From Beijerinckia indica subsp. indica ATCC 9039 (GTDB taxonomy: Bacteria > Pseudomonadota > Alphaproteobacteria > Rhizobiales > Beijerinckiaceae), in contig NC_010581.1 in NCBI RefSeq assembly GCF_000019845.1, positions 1,431,501-1,495,500 on the forward strand: DNA of 64,000 nt, read 5' to 3'. Under the pieces are notes generated by a model. It made no database searches. It was not told the DNA's origin and saw nothing but the letters and a program-made list of their open reading frames with translations. Shown one piece after another: positions 1 to 7,086 of the stretch. Every line of letters begins with the position of its first letter. Position 1 is the first letter of the stretch. The translations under genes were made by a program, and so were the position numbers.

Positions 1-743
1 TCGAAAAGGTCACGCACGCGGGCCGCTCCAACGCCCACGAACATTTCGACGAATTCGGAGCCGGAAATCGAAAAAAACGGCACACCGGCTTCACCCGCGA
101 CGGCGCGGGCGAGCAAGGTCTTTCCGGTTCCCGGCGGCCCGACAAGGAGGATGCCCTTGGGCACCCGTGCGCCGAGCCTGCCATAGGATTGCTGGTCCTT
201 CAGGAAGGAAACGACCTCCCTGAGCTCGAACTTTGCTTCTTCGATTCCGGCGACATCGGCGAAGGTGACTTTGGTATCCGTCTCAACATAGATCTTGGCG
301 TGCGATTTACCGATTGACATGAGACCGCCAAACCCTTGGCGCTCGGCGAGACCGCGGATCATGAAGACCCAGATCAGATAGAAGGCGAGGGCCGGAACAA
401 TCCAGGACAGAAGCGTCAGTAGGAATCCGCCGGATGGCACCCCGGTTACAGAAACGCCATGGGCCGCAAGCTTATCGGCAAGCTCGGCATTGACGCGGGT
501 GGTGACGAATTCCTTTTTGCCGCTCGGCAAGGGCTCCTTCAAGGTCCCTTGGATTGTATCCTGGCCGACCATAACCTCGGCGACTTTGTTCTCGATCACC
601 AGCTGATCGAACCTGCTGAATGGGATTGTCTCGACCTGTGAATAGCTTGCAAAGACCCATTGCATAAGCAAGACGCCGCCGATGGCGGCGAAGATGTACC
701 AGATTATGATGTCACGCTTACTGAGAGACGGTTCGTCGGCCAT
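1..743 (-). CDS. ftsH: FtsH-type ATP-dependent zinc metalloprotease (3' part cut by window edge)
   Basis: Membrane-bound AAA+ protease that unfolds and degrades membrane and short-lived cytosolic proteins. Reading from the ATG at 743 gives a short cytosolic leader, a first membrane segment (about residues 12-32), an FtsH extracellular-type domain, a second membrane segment around residues 103-122, then the start of the AAA domain with Walker A GPPGTGKT and the pore-loop motif [18 protein letters not shown]. The window ends before Walker B and the HEXXH zinc site, so proteolytic competence cannot be seen. It lies 176 bases downstream of the encapsulin cargo gene on the same strand; whether they share a transcript is not visible. 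Alphaproteobacteria usually carry another ftsH near tilS, so this may be a paralogue. Confidence 0.9.
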   Translation of the reverse strand, partial: MADEPSLSKRDIIIWYIFAAIGGVLLMQWVFASYSQVETIPFSRFDQLVIENKVAEVMVGQDTIQGTLKEPLPSGKKEFVTTRVNAELADKLAAHGVSVTGVPSGGFLLTLLSWIVPALAFYLIWVFMIRGLAERQGFGGLMSIGKSHAKIYVETDTKVTFADVAGIEEAKFELREVVSFLKDQQSYGRLGARVPKGILLVGPPGTGKTLLARAVAGEAGVPFFSISGSEFVEMFVGVGAARVRDLF

Positions 744-918
744 GGCTGTCCTGCTTGGTGGATGGCGAGCGCGGTCGAGATGCAAAACCAACCTGTAAGG
801 AAATGGTTCAGTTCGCGGACAAGCCCAGCCCTGGCAACTGGCAGAGCACCAAAGAAAAAACCTTCCGCGCGTCATCGGGCATGCGGAAAATTTCGATCTT
901 CATGCAACCGGTTGCTTT

Positions 919-2808
919 TTACAGCGTCGGCAAAGTCTCTGCTCGGATCTCGCGAACCGCCTGGGTGAGCGCATCGATGTCCGAGAATGTATTGTAGAGC
1001 GCGAGCGAAGGCCTGACGGTCGCCTCCAGGCCGAAGCGGCGCAGGATCGGCTGGGCACAATGATGTCCGGCGCGCACGGCTATGCCCTTGCGGTTCAACG
1101 CCTGTCCCACCTGCTCGACCTTGATGCCATCGAGCACGAAGGACACAACGCCGGCCTTTTCCTTCGCCGTGCCGATGATCCGCAAACCTTGGATCTCGGA
1201 CAGGCGCAAGGTGGCATAGGTGAGCAAATCATGCTCGTGCCGCGCGACATTCTCCATGCCCAACCGTTCGAGATAATCGAAGGCCGCGCCAAGACCGACC
1301 GCATCGGCAATATTGCCCGTGCCGGCCTCGAAACGCGCCGGCGAAGGCTGATACTCGGTCTTCTCGAAAGTGACGTCCTTGATCATATTGCCGCCGCCTT
1401 GCCAGGCCGGGCTGTTTTCGAGCACCGATTGTTTGCCATAAACGACACCGATGCCGGTTGGGCCGAATACTTTGTGGCCGGATAGCACATACCAATCGCA
1501 ATCAAGCGCCTGAACATCGACCGGCATATGCGAGACCGCCTGCGCCCCATCGACCAGCACATGCGCGCCATAACGCCTTGCCATGGCAACCATTTGCTGA
1601 GCCGGTGTCACAGTGCCGAGCGCGTTCGACACTTGCGTGAAGGAGACGAGCTTGGTGCGATCGCTAAGCAGTTTCTCATATTCTTCGAGAATGACCTGAC
1701 CATCATTATCGACGGGAACCACTTTCAGCTTGGCGCCTTTCTCGGCGCAGAGCATCTGCCAGGGGACAATATTGGCGTGATGTTCGAGCCAGGTGATGAT
1801 GATTTCATCGCCCGCGCGAATGTTTCCGCGCCCCCAGCTTTGTGCGACGAGATTGATACCCTCGGTCGAACCGCGCACGAAGATGATTTCGTCCACGGAG
1901 GCTGCCTTCAGGAAACGTCGGGTCTTTTCCCGCGCACCTTCATAGGCATCTGTCGCGCGCGCCGCGAGTTCATGCGCGGCGCGGTGGATGTTGGAATTCT
2001 CATGCCGGTAGAAGGCCGAAAGGCGGTCGATGACCGCATTCGGTTTCTGCGTGGTCGCCGCATTGTCGAGCCAGATCAGCGGATGGCCGTTGACCACTTG
2101 ATGCAGGATCGGAAAATCTGCCCGAGCGGCCTTGGCGTCGAAACCGGAATGGTTCGGCGTGGGCACATGCGGATCTGTCTGCGGCTTCGCTGATTGGGGA
2201 AAACCCGAATTGCCGTCGAGAAAATAATAATTGGGCTCCACGCCCTTGGAACCAATGGCGGGAGGAATCCCGTCAAGGCTCGGCTGGGGCTGGCTCGAGG
2301 TGCCGAGGAGGTTTTTCAGTTCGGCATCGCTCGGGAATGTCTCCGCCAAGGGCGGAATAGGAGCCAGACCAAGCGTATCCACACCCAGCGTGCCATAGCC
2401 TGGGAGGGACGAAGGGACGGCGCCGAAACCGCCTAGGGGCGAGCCCCCGGGAGGAAGACCCGTGCCGCCAGGAGGCAACGAGGTGAAGGAAAGCGAGGAT
2501 ACCGGCTGTTCAGGGGCGGCGACCGGCGCGGAGGCCACGGCGAGGCCGAGATTGGGTGGGGATGGCGGCGGCGCGCCGTAACCGCCGAGCGCTACTCCTC
2601 CCGGGGGAACACCTGTGCCGCCGGGCGGCAAGGAAGAGACCGGCAAGGGAGGCGTCGGAACCGGAGAAGCGGGCGGGGAGACGGTGGGAATATCGAGGGG
2701 CGCATTGGGGGATACTGTTCCTTGATGAAACAGCTCCCCGGCGATCCGAGCCAGAAGGTTCGGATCGAGAGGCGCCACCTGATTGTTATCAGGGATAATT
2801 GTAGGCAT
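919..2808 (-). CDS. Cysteine desulfurase with disordered N-terminal encapsulation domain (family 2A encapsulin cargo)
   Basis: PLP-dependent desulfurase of the SufS/CsdA group (cysteine to alanine plus enzyme persulfide), 629 residues against about 410 for ordinary SufS. The catalytic domain runs from about residue 223 to the end, with the PLP lysine in SGHKVFGP (K446) and the catalytic cysteine in RAGHHC (C584). Residues 1-220 are Pro/Gly/Ser-rich and low in complexity, and contain two near-copies of a motif beginning LPPGGTG and ending LGG[YF]GA (about residues 60-79 and 111-130). Such leaders direct desulfurases into family 2A encapsulins. The ATG at 2808 is preferred over one at 2853 because it overlaps the shell gene's stop by 20 bases and has GAGG upstream. 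Sulfur storage inside the shell is known for the family and inferred here. Confidence 0.93.
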   Translation of the reverse strand: MPTIIPDNNQVAPLDPNLLARIAGELFHQGTVSPNAPLDIPTVSPPASPVPTPPLPVSSLPPGGTGVPPGGVALGGYGAPPPSPPNLGLAVASAPVAAPEQPVSSLSFTSLPPGGTGLPPGGSPLGGFGAVPSSLPGYGTLGVDTLGLAPIPPLAETFPSDAELKNLLGTSSQPQPSLDGIPPAIGSKGVEPNYYFLDGNSGFPQSAKPQTDPHVPTPNHSGFDAKAARADFPILHQVVNGHPLIWLDNAATTQKPNAVIDRLSAFYRHENSNIHRAAHELAARATDAYEGAREKTRRFLKAASVDEIIFVRGSTEGINLVAQSWGRGNIRAGDEIIITWLEHHANIVPWQMLCAEKGAKLKVVPVDNDGQVILEEYEKLLSDRTKLVSFTQVSNALGTVTPAQQMVAMARRYGAHVLVDGAQAVSHMPVDVQALDCDWYVLSGHKVFGPTGIGVVYGKQSVLENSPAWQGGGNMIKDVTFEKTEYQPSPARFEAGTGNIADAVGLGAAFDYLERLGMENVARHEHDLLTYATLRLSEIQGLRIIGTAKEKAGVVSFVLDGIKVEQVGQALNRKGIAVRAGHHCAQPILRRFGLEATVRPSLALYNTFSDIDALTQAVREIRAETLPTL

Positions 2809-3712
2809 GGTACTTATCAACCTCGACATCTTCGAGCACCGCCAGCGCGTCATCGGTCAGAACCGCGAGCGAGCAGTAAAGGGAAACCAAGTAAGAGGCG
2901 ATTGCCTTATGGTTGATGCCCATGAAGCGGACGGAGAGGCCGATGCTTTGTTCACCCGGAAGATTGGGCTGGAACAGACCGATGACTCCCTGACGCGCCT
3001 GACCAGTGCGCAGGAGAAGGATCTTGGTCTTGCCGTTCTCGAACTTGATCTTGTCGCTCGGCACGAGCGGAATACCGCGCCAGGTGATAAACTGCGAGCC
3101 GAACAGGGACACTGTTGGCGGCGGCACGCCGCGGCGGGTGCATTCGCGCCCGAAAGCGGCGATGGCGGTCGGATGCGCGAGGAAGAAGGCGGGCTCCTTC
3201 CAGACCTTGGTCAAAAGCTCGTCAAGATCGTCGGGCGTCGGCGCCCCGGTCCGCGTCGAGATCTTTTGGGAGGACGCGACATTGCCCAACAGTCCATATT
3301 CAGGATTGTTGATGAGTTCGCTTTCCTGGCGCTCTTTGATGACCTCGATGGTCAGGCGGAGCTGCTCGGCGATCTGATTATGCGGGACGCTATAGAGGTC
3401 AGAAACACGCGTATGAATGTCAACGACGCTGTTGACGGCGCTGAGCATGTATTCGCGCGGCGCTTCTTCGTAATCGACGAAAGTCTGCGGCAGTTCGCGT
3501 TCATCTCGGCTCGAACAATCAACGCTGATCCGAGACGCATCCTTGACCCGGTTGAGACGGAAAATACCAGCTTCAACCGGTACCCATTGGAGACAATGCA
3601 CCAGCCAACGCGGCGTGATGATCGACATCTGGGGGACGGTTTTCGTCGCATTGGCTAATTGCCGTGCGGCGACGTCCCCGAGCGCTGTCGGGATCGTTGT
3701 GTCGTCTGTCAT
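2789..3712 (-). CDS. Family 2A encapsulin shell protein (SrpI-like)
   Basis: HK97-fold protein of 307 residues that self-assembles into an icosahedral nanocompartment. Recognised from its close resemblance to cyanobacterial SrpI and the mycobacterial major membrane protein I family: an N-arm containing DVAARQLANATKTVPQ, then ITPRWLVHCLQWVPVEAGI, PREYMLSAV, a central TPDDLDELLTKVWKEPAFFL stretch, and the C-terminal block SLAVLTDDALAVLEDVEV. Its length matches the family. Its 3' end overlaps the start of the desulfurase gene, so the two are probably translationally coupled, which would tie shell and cargo amounts together. No cyclic-nucleotide-binding insert is present, which separates it from family 2B shells. 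Confidence 0.95.
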   Translation of the reverse strand: MTDDTTIPTALGDVAARQLANATKTVPQMSIITPRWLVHCLQWVPVEAGIFRLNRVKDASRISVDCSSRDERELPQTFVDYEEAPREYMLSAVNSVVDIHTRVSDLYSVPHNQIAEQLRLTIEVIKERQESELINNPEYGLLGNVASSQKISTRTGAPTPDDLDELLTKVWKEPAFFLAHPTAIAAFGRECTRRGVPPPTVSLFGSQFITWRGIPLVPSDKIKFENGKTKILLLRTGQARQGVIGLFQPNLPGEQSIGLSVRFMGINHKAIASYLVSLYCSLAVLTDDALAVLEDVEVDKYHAYNYP

Positions 3713-3843
3713 TCTGAATGGATCTCATGTTGCGGGTGGGTATCGCCCACGAAGAGGCTCTGACCCGGAGACTTGGAAAGTGAAGAGGAGTAGAGAATCA
3801 CTTTCGTAAAGACAGTTGCAATATAGGCGAATTACTTCTCCTG

Positions 3844-3866
3844 AAAAGAGAATAACATTCTCTTTT
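3844..3866. promoter_or_regulatory. AT-rich palindrome upstream of the encapsulin operon (candidate operator)
   Basis: Perfect inverted repeat AAAAGAGAAT-aac-ATTCTCTTTT in the 520-base gap between the divergent encapsulin and MFS genes. The gap is strikingly AT-rich from about 3780 to 4130. On the minus strand a possible -10 TATATT (3825-3820) lies 17 bases downstream of CTTTTC, which is the outer end of the palindrome, so a protein bound here would cover the -35 region. The -35 match to TTGACA is poor. No credible gene was seen in 3713-4139; a 62-codon minus frame at 3925-4113 is unsupported. Confidence 0.35.
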
Positions 3867-4139
3867 TTATTTACATTTACTATTTTAATACAAGGAATAT
3901 AGACTTTAAGTGGAGTAGAATATTCTATGAATAATTTTTGACGACCTTATGAGAGTTTGTGGGGAAGATCTCCAGGCGATCCGGATCGTCGCTTGTTATT
4001 CGAGCTTTAAAATCAAGCAGATGAGCAAAATATAAGCTATTCCTTTTAGGAATAATAGATTCAACCTGAAAAACCACAGGCAAGAGGCCTCCTTGAAAAT
4101 TTAATATGCTCATAAATTGAGCGGTTCGGGGAAGTCCTC

Positions 4140-4168
4140 TTGACTATGGGCAATTACCCATATTTGAT
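4140..4168 (+). promoter_or_regulatory. Promoter with embedded operator upstream of MFS-marR
   Basis: TTGACT (4140-4145) and TTTGAT (4163-4168) are separated by 17 bases, a plausible sigma-70 promoter for the MFS-marR pair. The spacer contains the near-perfect palindrome TATGGG-caatta-CCCATA (4145-4162). A dyad between -35 and -10 is the usual position for a MarR-type autorepressor, and a MarR gene lies at the end of this operon. Confidence 0.5.
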
Positions 4169-4232
4169 GCTCGCCATTCCGTGTCTGGTCATCCGCTGCG
4201 GTGGAGTCCCTTACGATTGAACTGGCAAGCCC

Positions 4233-5534
4233 ATGCCCAATAAATCAATCCATTATGCTTGGATCGTCGCGGCCGTCACCTTTCTGGTTCTGTTGATCGG
4301 CGCCGGCATACGCGCCACTCCCGGCGTTTTGATCTTGCCGTTGCAACAGGAATTCGGCTGGTCGAATGCGCAGATCAGCGGCGCGATCGCGATCAATATT
4401 CTGCTCTATGGTCTTGTTGGACCTTTCGCCGTTGCTTTGATGGAGCGTTTTGGCCTGCGCGCGACTGTTTGCGCGGCTCTTGGCCTCCTGAGTGTGGGCG
4501 TCGGATTGACAATCTTCATGACGGCGCCCTGGCAATTGACTTTGCTTTGGGGGCTCGTTGTCGGGCTGGGGTCCGGCATGGTCGCCATGGTTCTCGGCGC
4601 GACGGTCGCGGAGCGCTGGTTTGTCCAGAGACGCGGTTTGATCCTCGGCCTTTTGACGGCGAGCAGCGCCACGGGTCAGCTTGTGTTTCTTCCTCTCCTG
4701 GCTCAACTGGTGGCGTGGCAGGGCTGGCGCGCCGTTTCCTTGACGGTCGCGCTTCTGGCGCTCCTCTTGGTTCCGCTCGTGGCTTTGTTGTTGCGGGACA
4801 GGCCCGTGGATCTCGGCCTGCCGCCTTATGGGGGTGACGCGCTTGTTCCAGCCGTCAATAAACATCGCAATCCTGTGGCGCGAGCCTTGCGCGCCTTGGG
4901 GACTGGTTTTTTGAGCCGTGACTTCTGGTTGCTTGGCGGCAGTTTCTTCATCTGTGGCGCTTCCACCAATGGTTTGATTGGTACGCACTTGATAACCGCC
5001 TGCGGCGATTACAATATTCCGGAAGTGCGGGCGGCTGGGCTTTTGGCGATGATGGGTGTGTTCGATTTTTTCGGCACGACGGGCTCGGGCTGGCTGACCG
5101 ACCGTTTCGACAGCCGGCTTCTGCTTTTCTGGTATTATGCCTTGCGTGGTCTGTCGCTTCTCTATCTTCCCTTTGCCTTCGACGGCAGTTTTTATGGTTT
5201 GTCGATTTTCGCGGTCTTTTATGGTCTCGACTGGATTGCGACTGTGCCGCCGACCATTCGTCTCGCCGAACAGTCCTTCGGTCGTGAAAATGCGGCTGTG
5301 ATGTTTGGTTGGATTGCCGCTCTGCATCAGGTCGGCGGTGCCTTTGCCGCTTGGGTTGCCGGCACATTACGCACACAAACCGGCAGCTATTTCAGTGCTT
5401 TTCTCTCCGCTGGCCTGATGTGTTTTCTGGCTGCGATCCTGGTCGCCTTCATCGGGTCGGGGCGTGCTTTGCCCGATGCGAAGCGTTCTCGGCGTCTGAT
5501 GCCGGAGACAGGGAGCCTGGCTGAAAATGGCTGA
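4233..5534 (+). CDS. MFS transporter, monocarboxylate/oxalate-formate-like group
   Basis: Inner-membrane major facilitator of 433 residues with about 12 hydrophobic segments in two halves. It begins HYAWIVAAVTFLVLLIGAGIR and contains GFGLRAT/RWFVQRRGLILGLLTASSATGQ-like loops, as in the oxalate/formate and monocarboxylate transporter-like branch; a cytoplasmic loop around residues 195-225 separates the halves. The substrate cannot be read from sequence. Its last 8 bases overlap the marR gene, so the regulator is translationally coupled and probably responds to the transported compound or a related toxic one. An efflux role is equally possible. Confidence 0.88.
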   Translation: MPNKSIHYAWIVAAVTFLVLLIGAGIRATPGVLILPLQQEFGWSNAQISGAIAINILLYGLVGPFAVALMERFGLRATVCAALGLLSVGVGLTIFMTAPWQLTLLWGLVVGLGSGMVAMVLGATVAERWFVQRRGLILGLLTASSATGQLVFLPLLAQLVAWQGWRAVSLTVALLALLLVPLVALLLRDRPVDLGLPPYGGDALVPAVNKHRNPVARALRALGTGFLSRDFWLLGGSFFICGASTNGLIGTHLITACGDYNIPEVRAAGLLAMMGVFDFFGTTGSGWLTDRFDSRLLLFWYYALRGLSLLYLPFAFDGSFYGLSIFAVFYGLDWIATVPPTIRLAEQSFGRENAAVMFGWIAALHQVGGAFAAWVAGTLRTQTGSYFSAFLSAGLMCFLAAILVAFIGSGRALPDAKRSRRLMPETGSLAENG

Positions 5535-5961
5535 TGAACCCCAAATCTGCAGTTGTGCGGCTTTGCGTCAGGCGACGCGGCATGTCTCGCGTCTGTATGA
5601 TGAAGCGCTTGCACCGCTCGGTCTGAGCCTTAATCAATATTCGATCCTTGCCAAGCTCTCGCGTTTCGGCCCGCATACGGTCCAGGCCTTGGCCGATCGG
5701 CTGGTCATGGACCGTTCGACACTGGGTCATTTGCTGCGCCCGTTGGAACGGGCCGGCTGGATCAAAATCGGCGTTTCCCCATCCGATAAACGTCAGCGTG
5801 TCATCAGCTTAACACCATCCGGTTCGCAGTTGATGCAAGAGGCTCAACCTCTATGGGCGCGAGCGGAGCAACGTTTCCAGAGCCTGTTCGGAGAGGACAA
5901 TGTGCGGATGTTACAGACCGTCATGAAACAGGTGATAGAGATGGATCTTACCCGGGCATGA
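5527..5961 (+). CDS. MarR family transcriptional regulator
   Basis: Winged-helix dimer of 144 residues. The HTH core is LSLNQYSILAKLSRFGPHTVQALADRLVMDRSTLGHLLRPLERAGWI, followed by the wing motif SPSDKRQRVISLTPSG, both typical of MarR repressors. The cysteine pair near the N-terminus (QICSCAALRQ) is notable because cysteines at this position serve as redox or electrophile sensors in some MarR proteins; that is speculative here. It overlaps the upstream transporter by 8 bases and probably represses the shared promoter through the dyad at 4145-4162. Confidence 0.9.
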   Translation: MADEPQICSCAALRQATRHVSRLYDEALAPLGLSLNQYSILAKLSRFGPHTVQALADRLVMDRSTLGHLLRPLERAGWIKIGVSPSDKRQRVISLTPSGSQLMQEAQPLWARAEQRFQSLFGEDNVRMLQTVMKQVIEMDLTRA

Positions 5962-5965
5962 GTGT

Positions 5966-6241
5966 TTACTGCAAGCTGATCGTATGACCTTCGGCGCGGC
6001 TGAGAAGCTCTTCCAGAGCTTCGGCAGGGACGACCACCATGCGCTGGCCGCGCATTTTGACGATATACAACCGCATCGGTTTTCCGGTGCTCATCATCAT
6101 ATCCATTTTTTTCTCGTAATGCATATTTTTGCCACTAAAATCGGCGGGGTAGAAATCCGAGCCCGTGCCGGCGGCATAGACGGCCAAAGAGCTCATTGCC
6201 ATGGTGGCTATGGCCGCTAGAGAGACATGTTTGATTTGCAT
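5966..6241 (-). CDS. Small secreted protein of unknown function
   Basis: A 91-residue protein with a clear signal peptide (MQIKHVSLAAIATMAMSSLAVYA, cleavage probably after AYA-like residues near 23), leaving a mature part of about 68 residues with a Met-rich patch (KKMDMMMSTGKPM) and a basic strand-like segment RLYIVKMRGQRMVVVPAEAL. The Met-rich patch could bind copper or silver but this is only a guess. Its stop lies 4 bases beyond the end of marR on the opposite strand. GGGGGAA just upstream of the ATG supports the start. I do not recognise a named family. Confidence 0.65.
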   Translation of the reverse strand: MQIKHVSLAAIATMAMSSLAVYAAGTGSDFYPADFSGKNMHYEKKMDMMMSTGKPMRLYIVKMRGQRMVVVPAEALEELLSRAEGHTISLQ

Positions 6242-6572
6242 GATGATTCCCCCTCGCTTGTGGATATCGAGACCGTTCGAGACTTTTTTCTTGGGTTTTT
6301 AGCTGAGTCCCGACGATATGAATCGCACACAAAATCGTATTCAATCACTCATTCTATTGCCTGATGTTAAGCCGTAACGTCTCAACAATCTCTGCAGTTG
6401 CAAGACAGATACAAAAATCCATGCCGGTCTTTGTCTTGATTTCGTGGTCGAGCGAATACTTGTTCGTGGCCATTGCCAGATGATGAATATCAAACGAATA
6501 CAGTTTGTGTGCGTCTCATTCATTAAGTGAATGGGGAAAGGTCTTTCCGATTGGACCGGGCACCGTTAAAAC

Positions 6573-6614
6573 GCATCAAACTCAAAAGTGGGCGCCCACT
6601 TTTGGGTTTGATGC
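6573..6614. repeat. 42-bp near-perfect palindrome (mosaic-repeat type)
   Basis: GCATCAAACTCAAAAGTGGG is followed at once by its reverse complement with a single mismatch; the centre is GGGCGCCC. It lies in the 426-base gap 6242-6667 between two minus-strand genes. Such AAAAGTGG/CCACTTTT hairpins resemble the intergenic palindromic elements widespread in Hyphomicrobiales genomes. It could also act as a terminator for the gene starting at 6985, though it lies upstream of that gene's neighbour and has no T-run. Nothing else was recognised in the gap apart from AT-rich sequence at 6320-6520. Confidence 0.7.
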
Positions 6615-6667
6615 TGCTGTATGAGTTTTAAAGGGCTTTTGTTTCGTTCTGGCTGAGCTAGGGCGCC

Positions 6668-6985
6668 TCAATCATCGAGAATGCCGCCCATCCAAGCCAT
6701 CGGGTGCTTATCGCCTTCCCAGCCTATGCCTTTGCAGGCTTCTTCCTCTGAGACCTTGAAAAGGATCTTGCCGGGATAAGGCTCGCCGGCTTCAGCCAGG
6801 CGATAGCCAATGATCGTTCCGCCGAAATAGGAAGGCTCGGCCTTGGTCTTGTGCAGATAGAGTTTGCCGTTGACGAGCTTATTCGCTTCCGCCTCGTAAA
6901 ATGTCCAGAAACCGCTCTCATGGACTGGCGGCGTAAGCGCTGTCAAATGCAAGGGGTTACGGGAAATCATATGAATTTTGGTCAT
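6668..6985 (-). CDS. Conserved-looking protein of unknown function (105 aa)
   Basis: Soluble 105-residue protein without signal peptide or membrane segment. Aromatic-rich and mixed alpha/beta in character (GFWTFYEAEANKLVNGKLYLH, SYFGGTIIGYRLAEAGEPYPGKILFKV, EEEACKGIGWEGDKHPMAWMGG). Coding status is supported by GC-rich third positions and by an even amino-acid composition. I do not recognise the family. It sits between a palindromic repeat and xseA, with no operon partner at its 3' end. Confidence 0.65.
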   Translation of the reverse strand: MTKIHMISRNPLHLTALTPPVHESGFWTFYEAEANKLVNGKLYLHKTKAEPSYFGGTIIGYRLAEAGEPYPGKILFKVSEEEACKGIGWEGDKHPMAWMGGILDD

Positions 6986-7086
6986 GGCGAAGTCCGAAGG
7001 GCAAGGTCCAGCGAGTTGATTGGGAAGACAGCTGCGTTGGAGCCGATTCCGTTTGAACGTCTAGGCCGTTGGTTTTTTCGAGAGAG

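Noticed and set aside
808..903. 31-codon minus frame [16 protein letters not shown]...
   Set aside because: Protein-like sequence but no ribosome-binding site and too short to support without homologues.
904..920. GCAACCGGTTGC followed by TTTTT as a terminator
   Set aside because: The T-run is on the plus strand, where no gene ends; the 12-base palindrome has no loop.
2783..3658. 291-codon plus-strand open frame
   Set aside because: Antisense to the encapsulin shell gene.
3925..4113. 62-codon minus frame in the AT-rich gap
   Set aside because: AT-rich region likely to be regulatory; no ribosome-binding site or recognisable family.
4245..5327. 360-codon minus-strand open frame
   Set aside because: Antisense to the MFS transporter, Gln/Arg/Lys/His-rich shadow.
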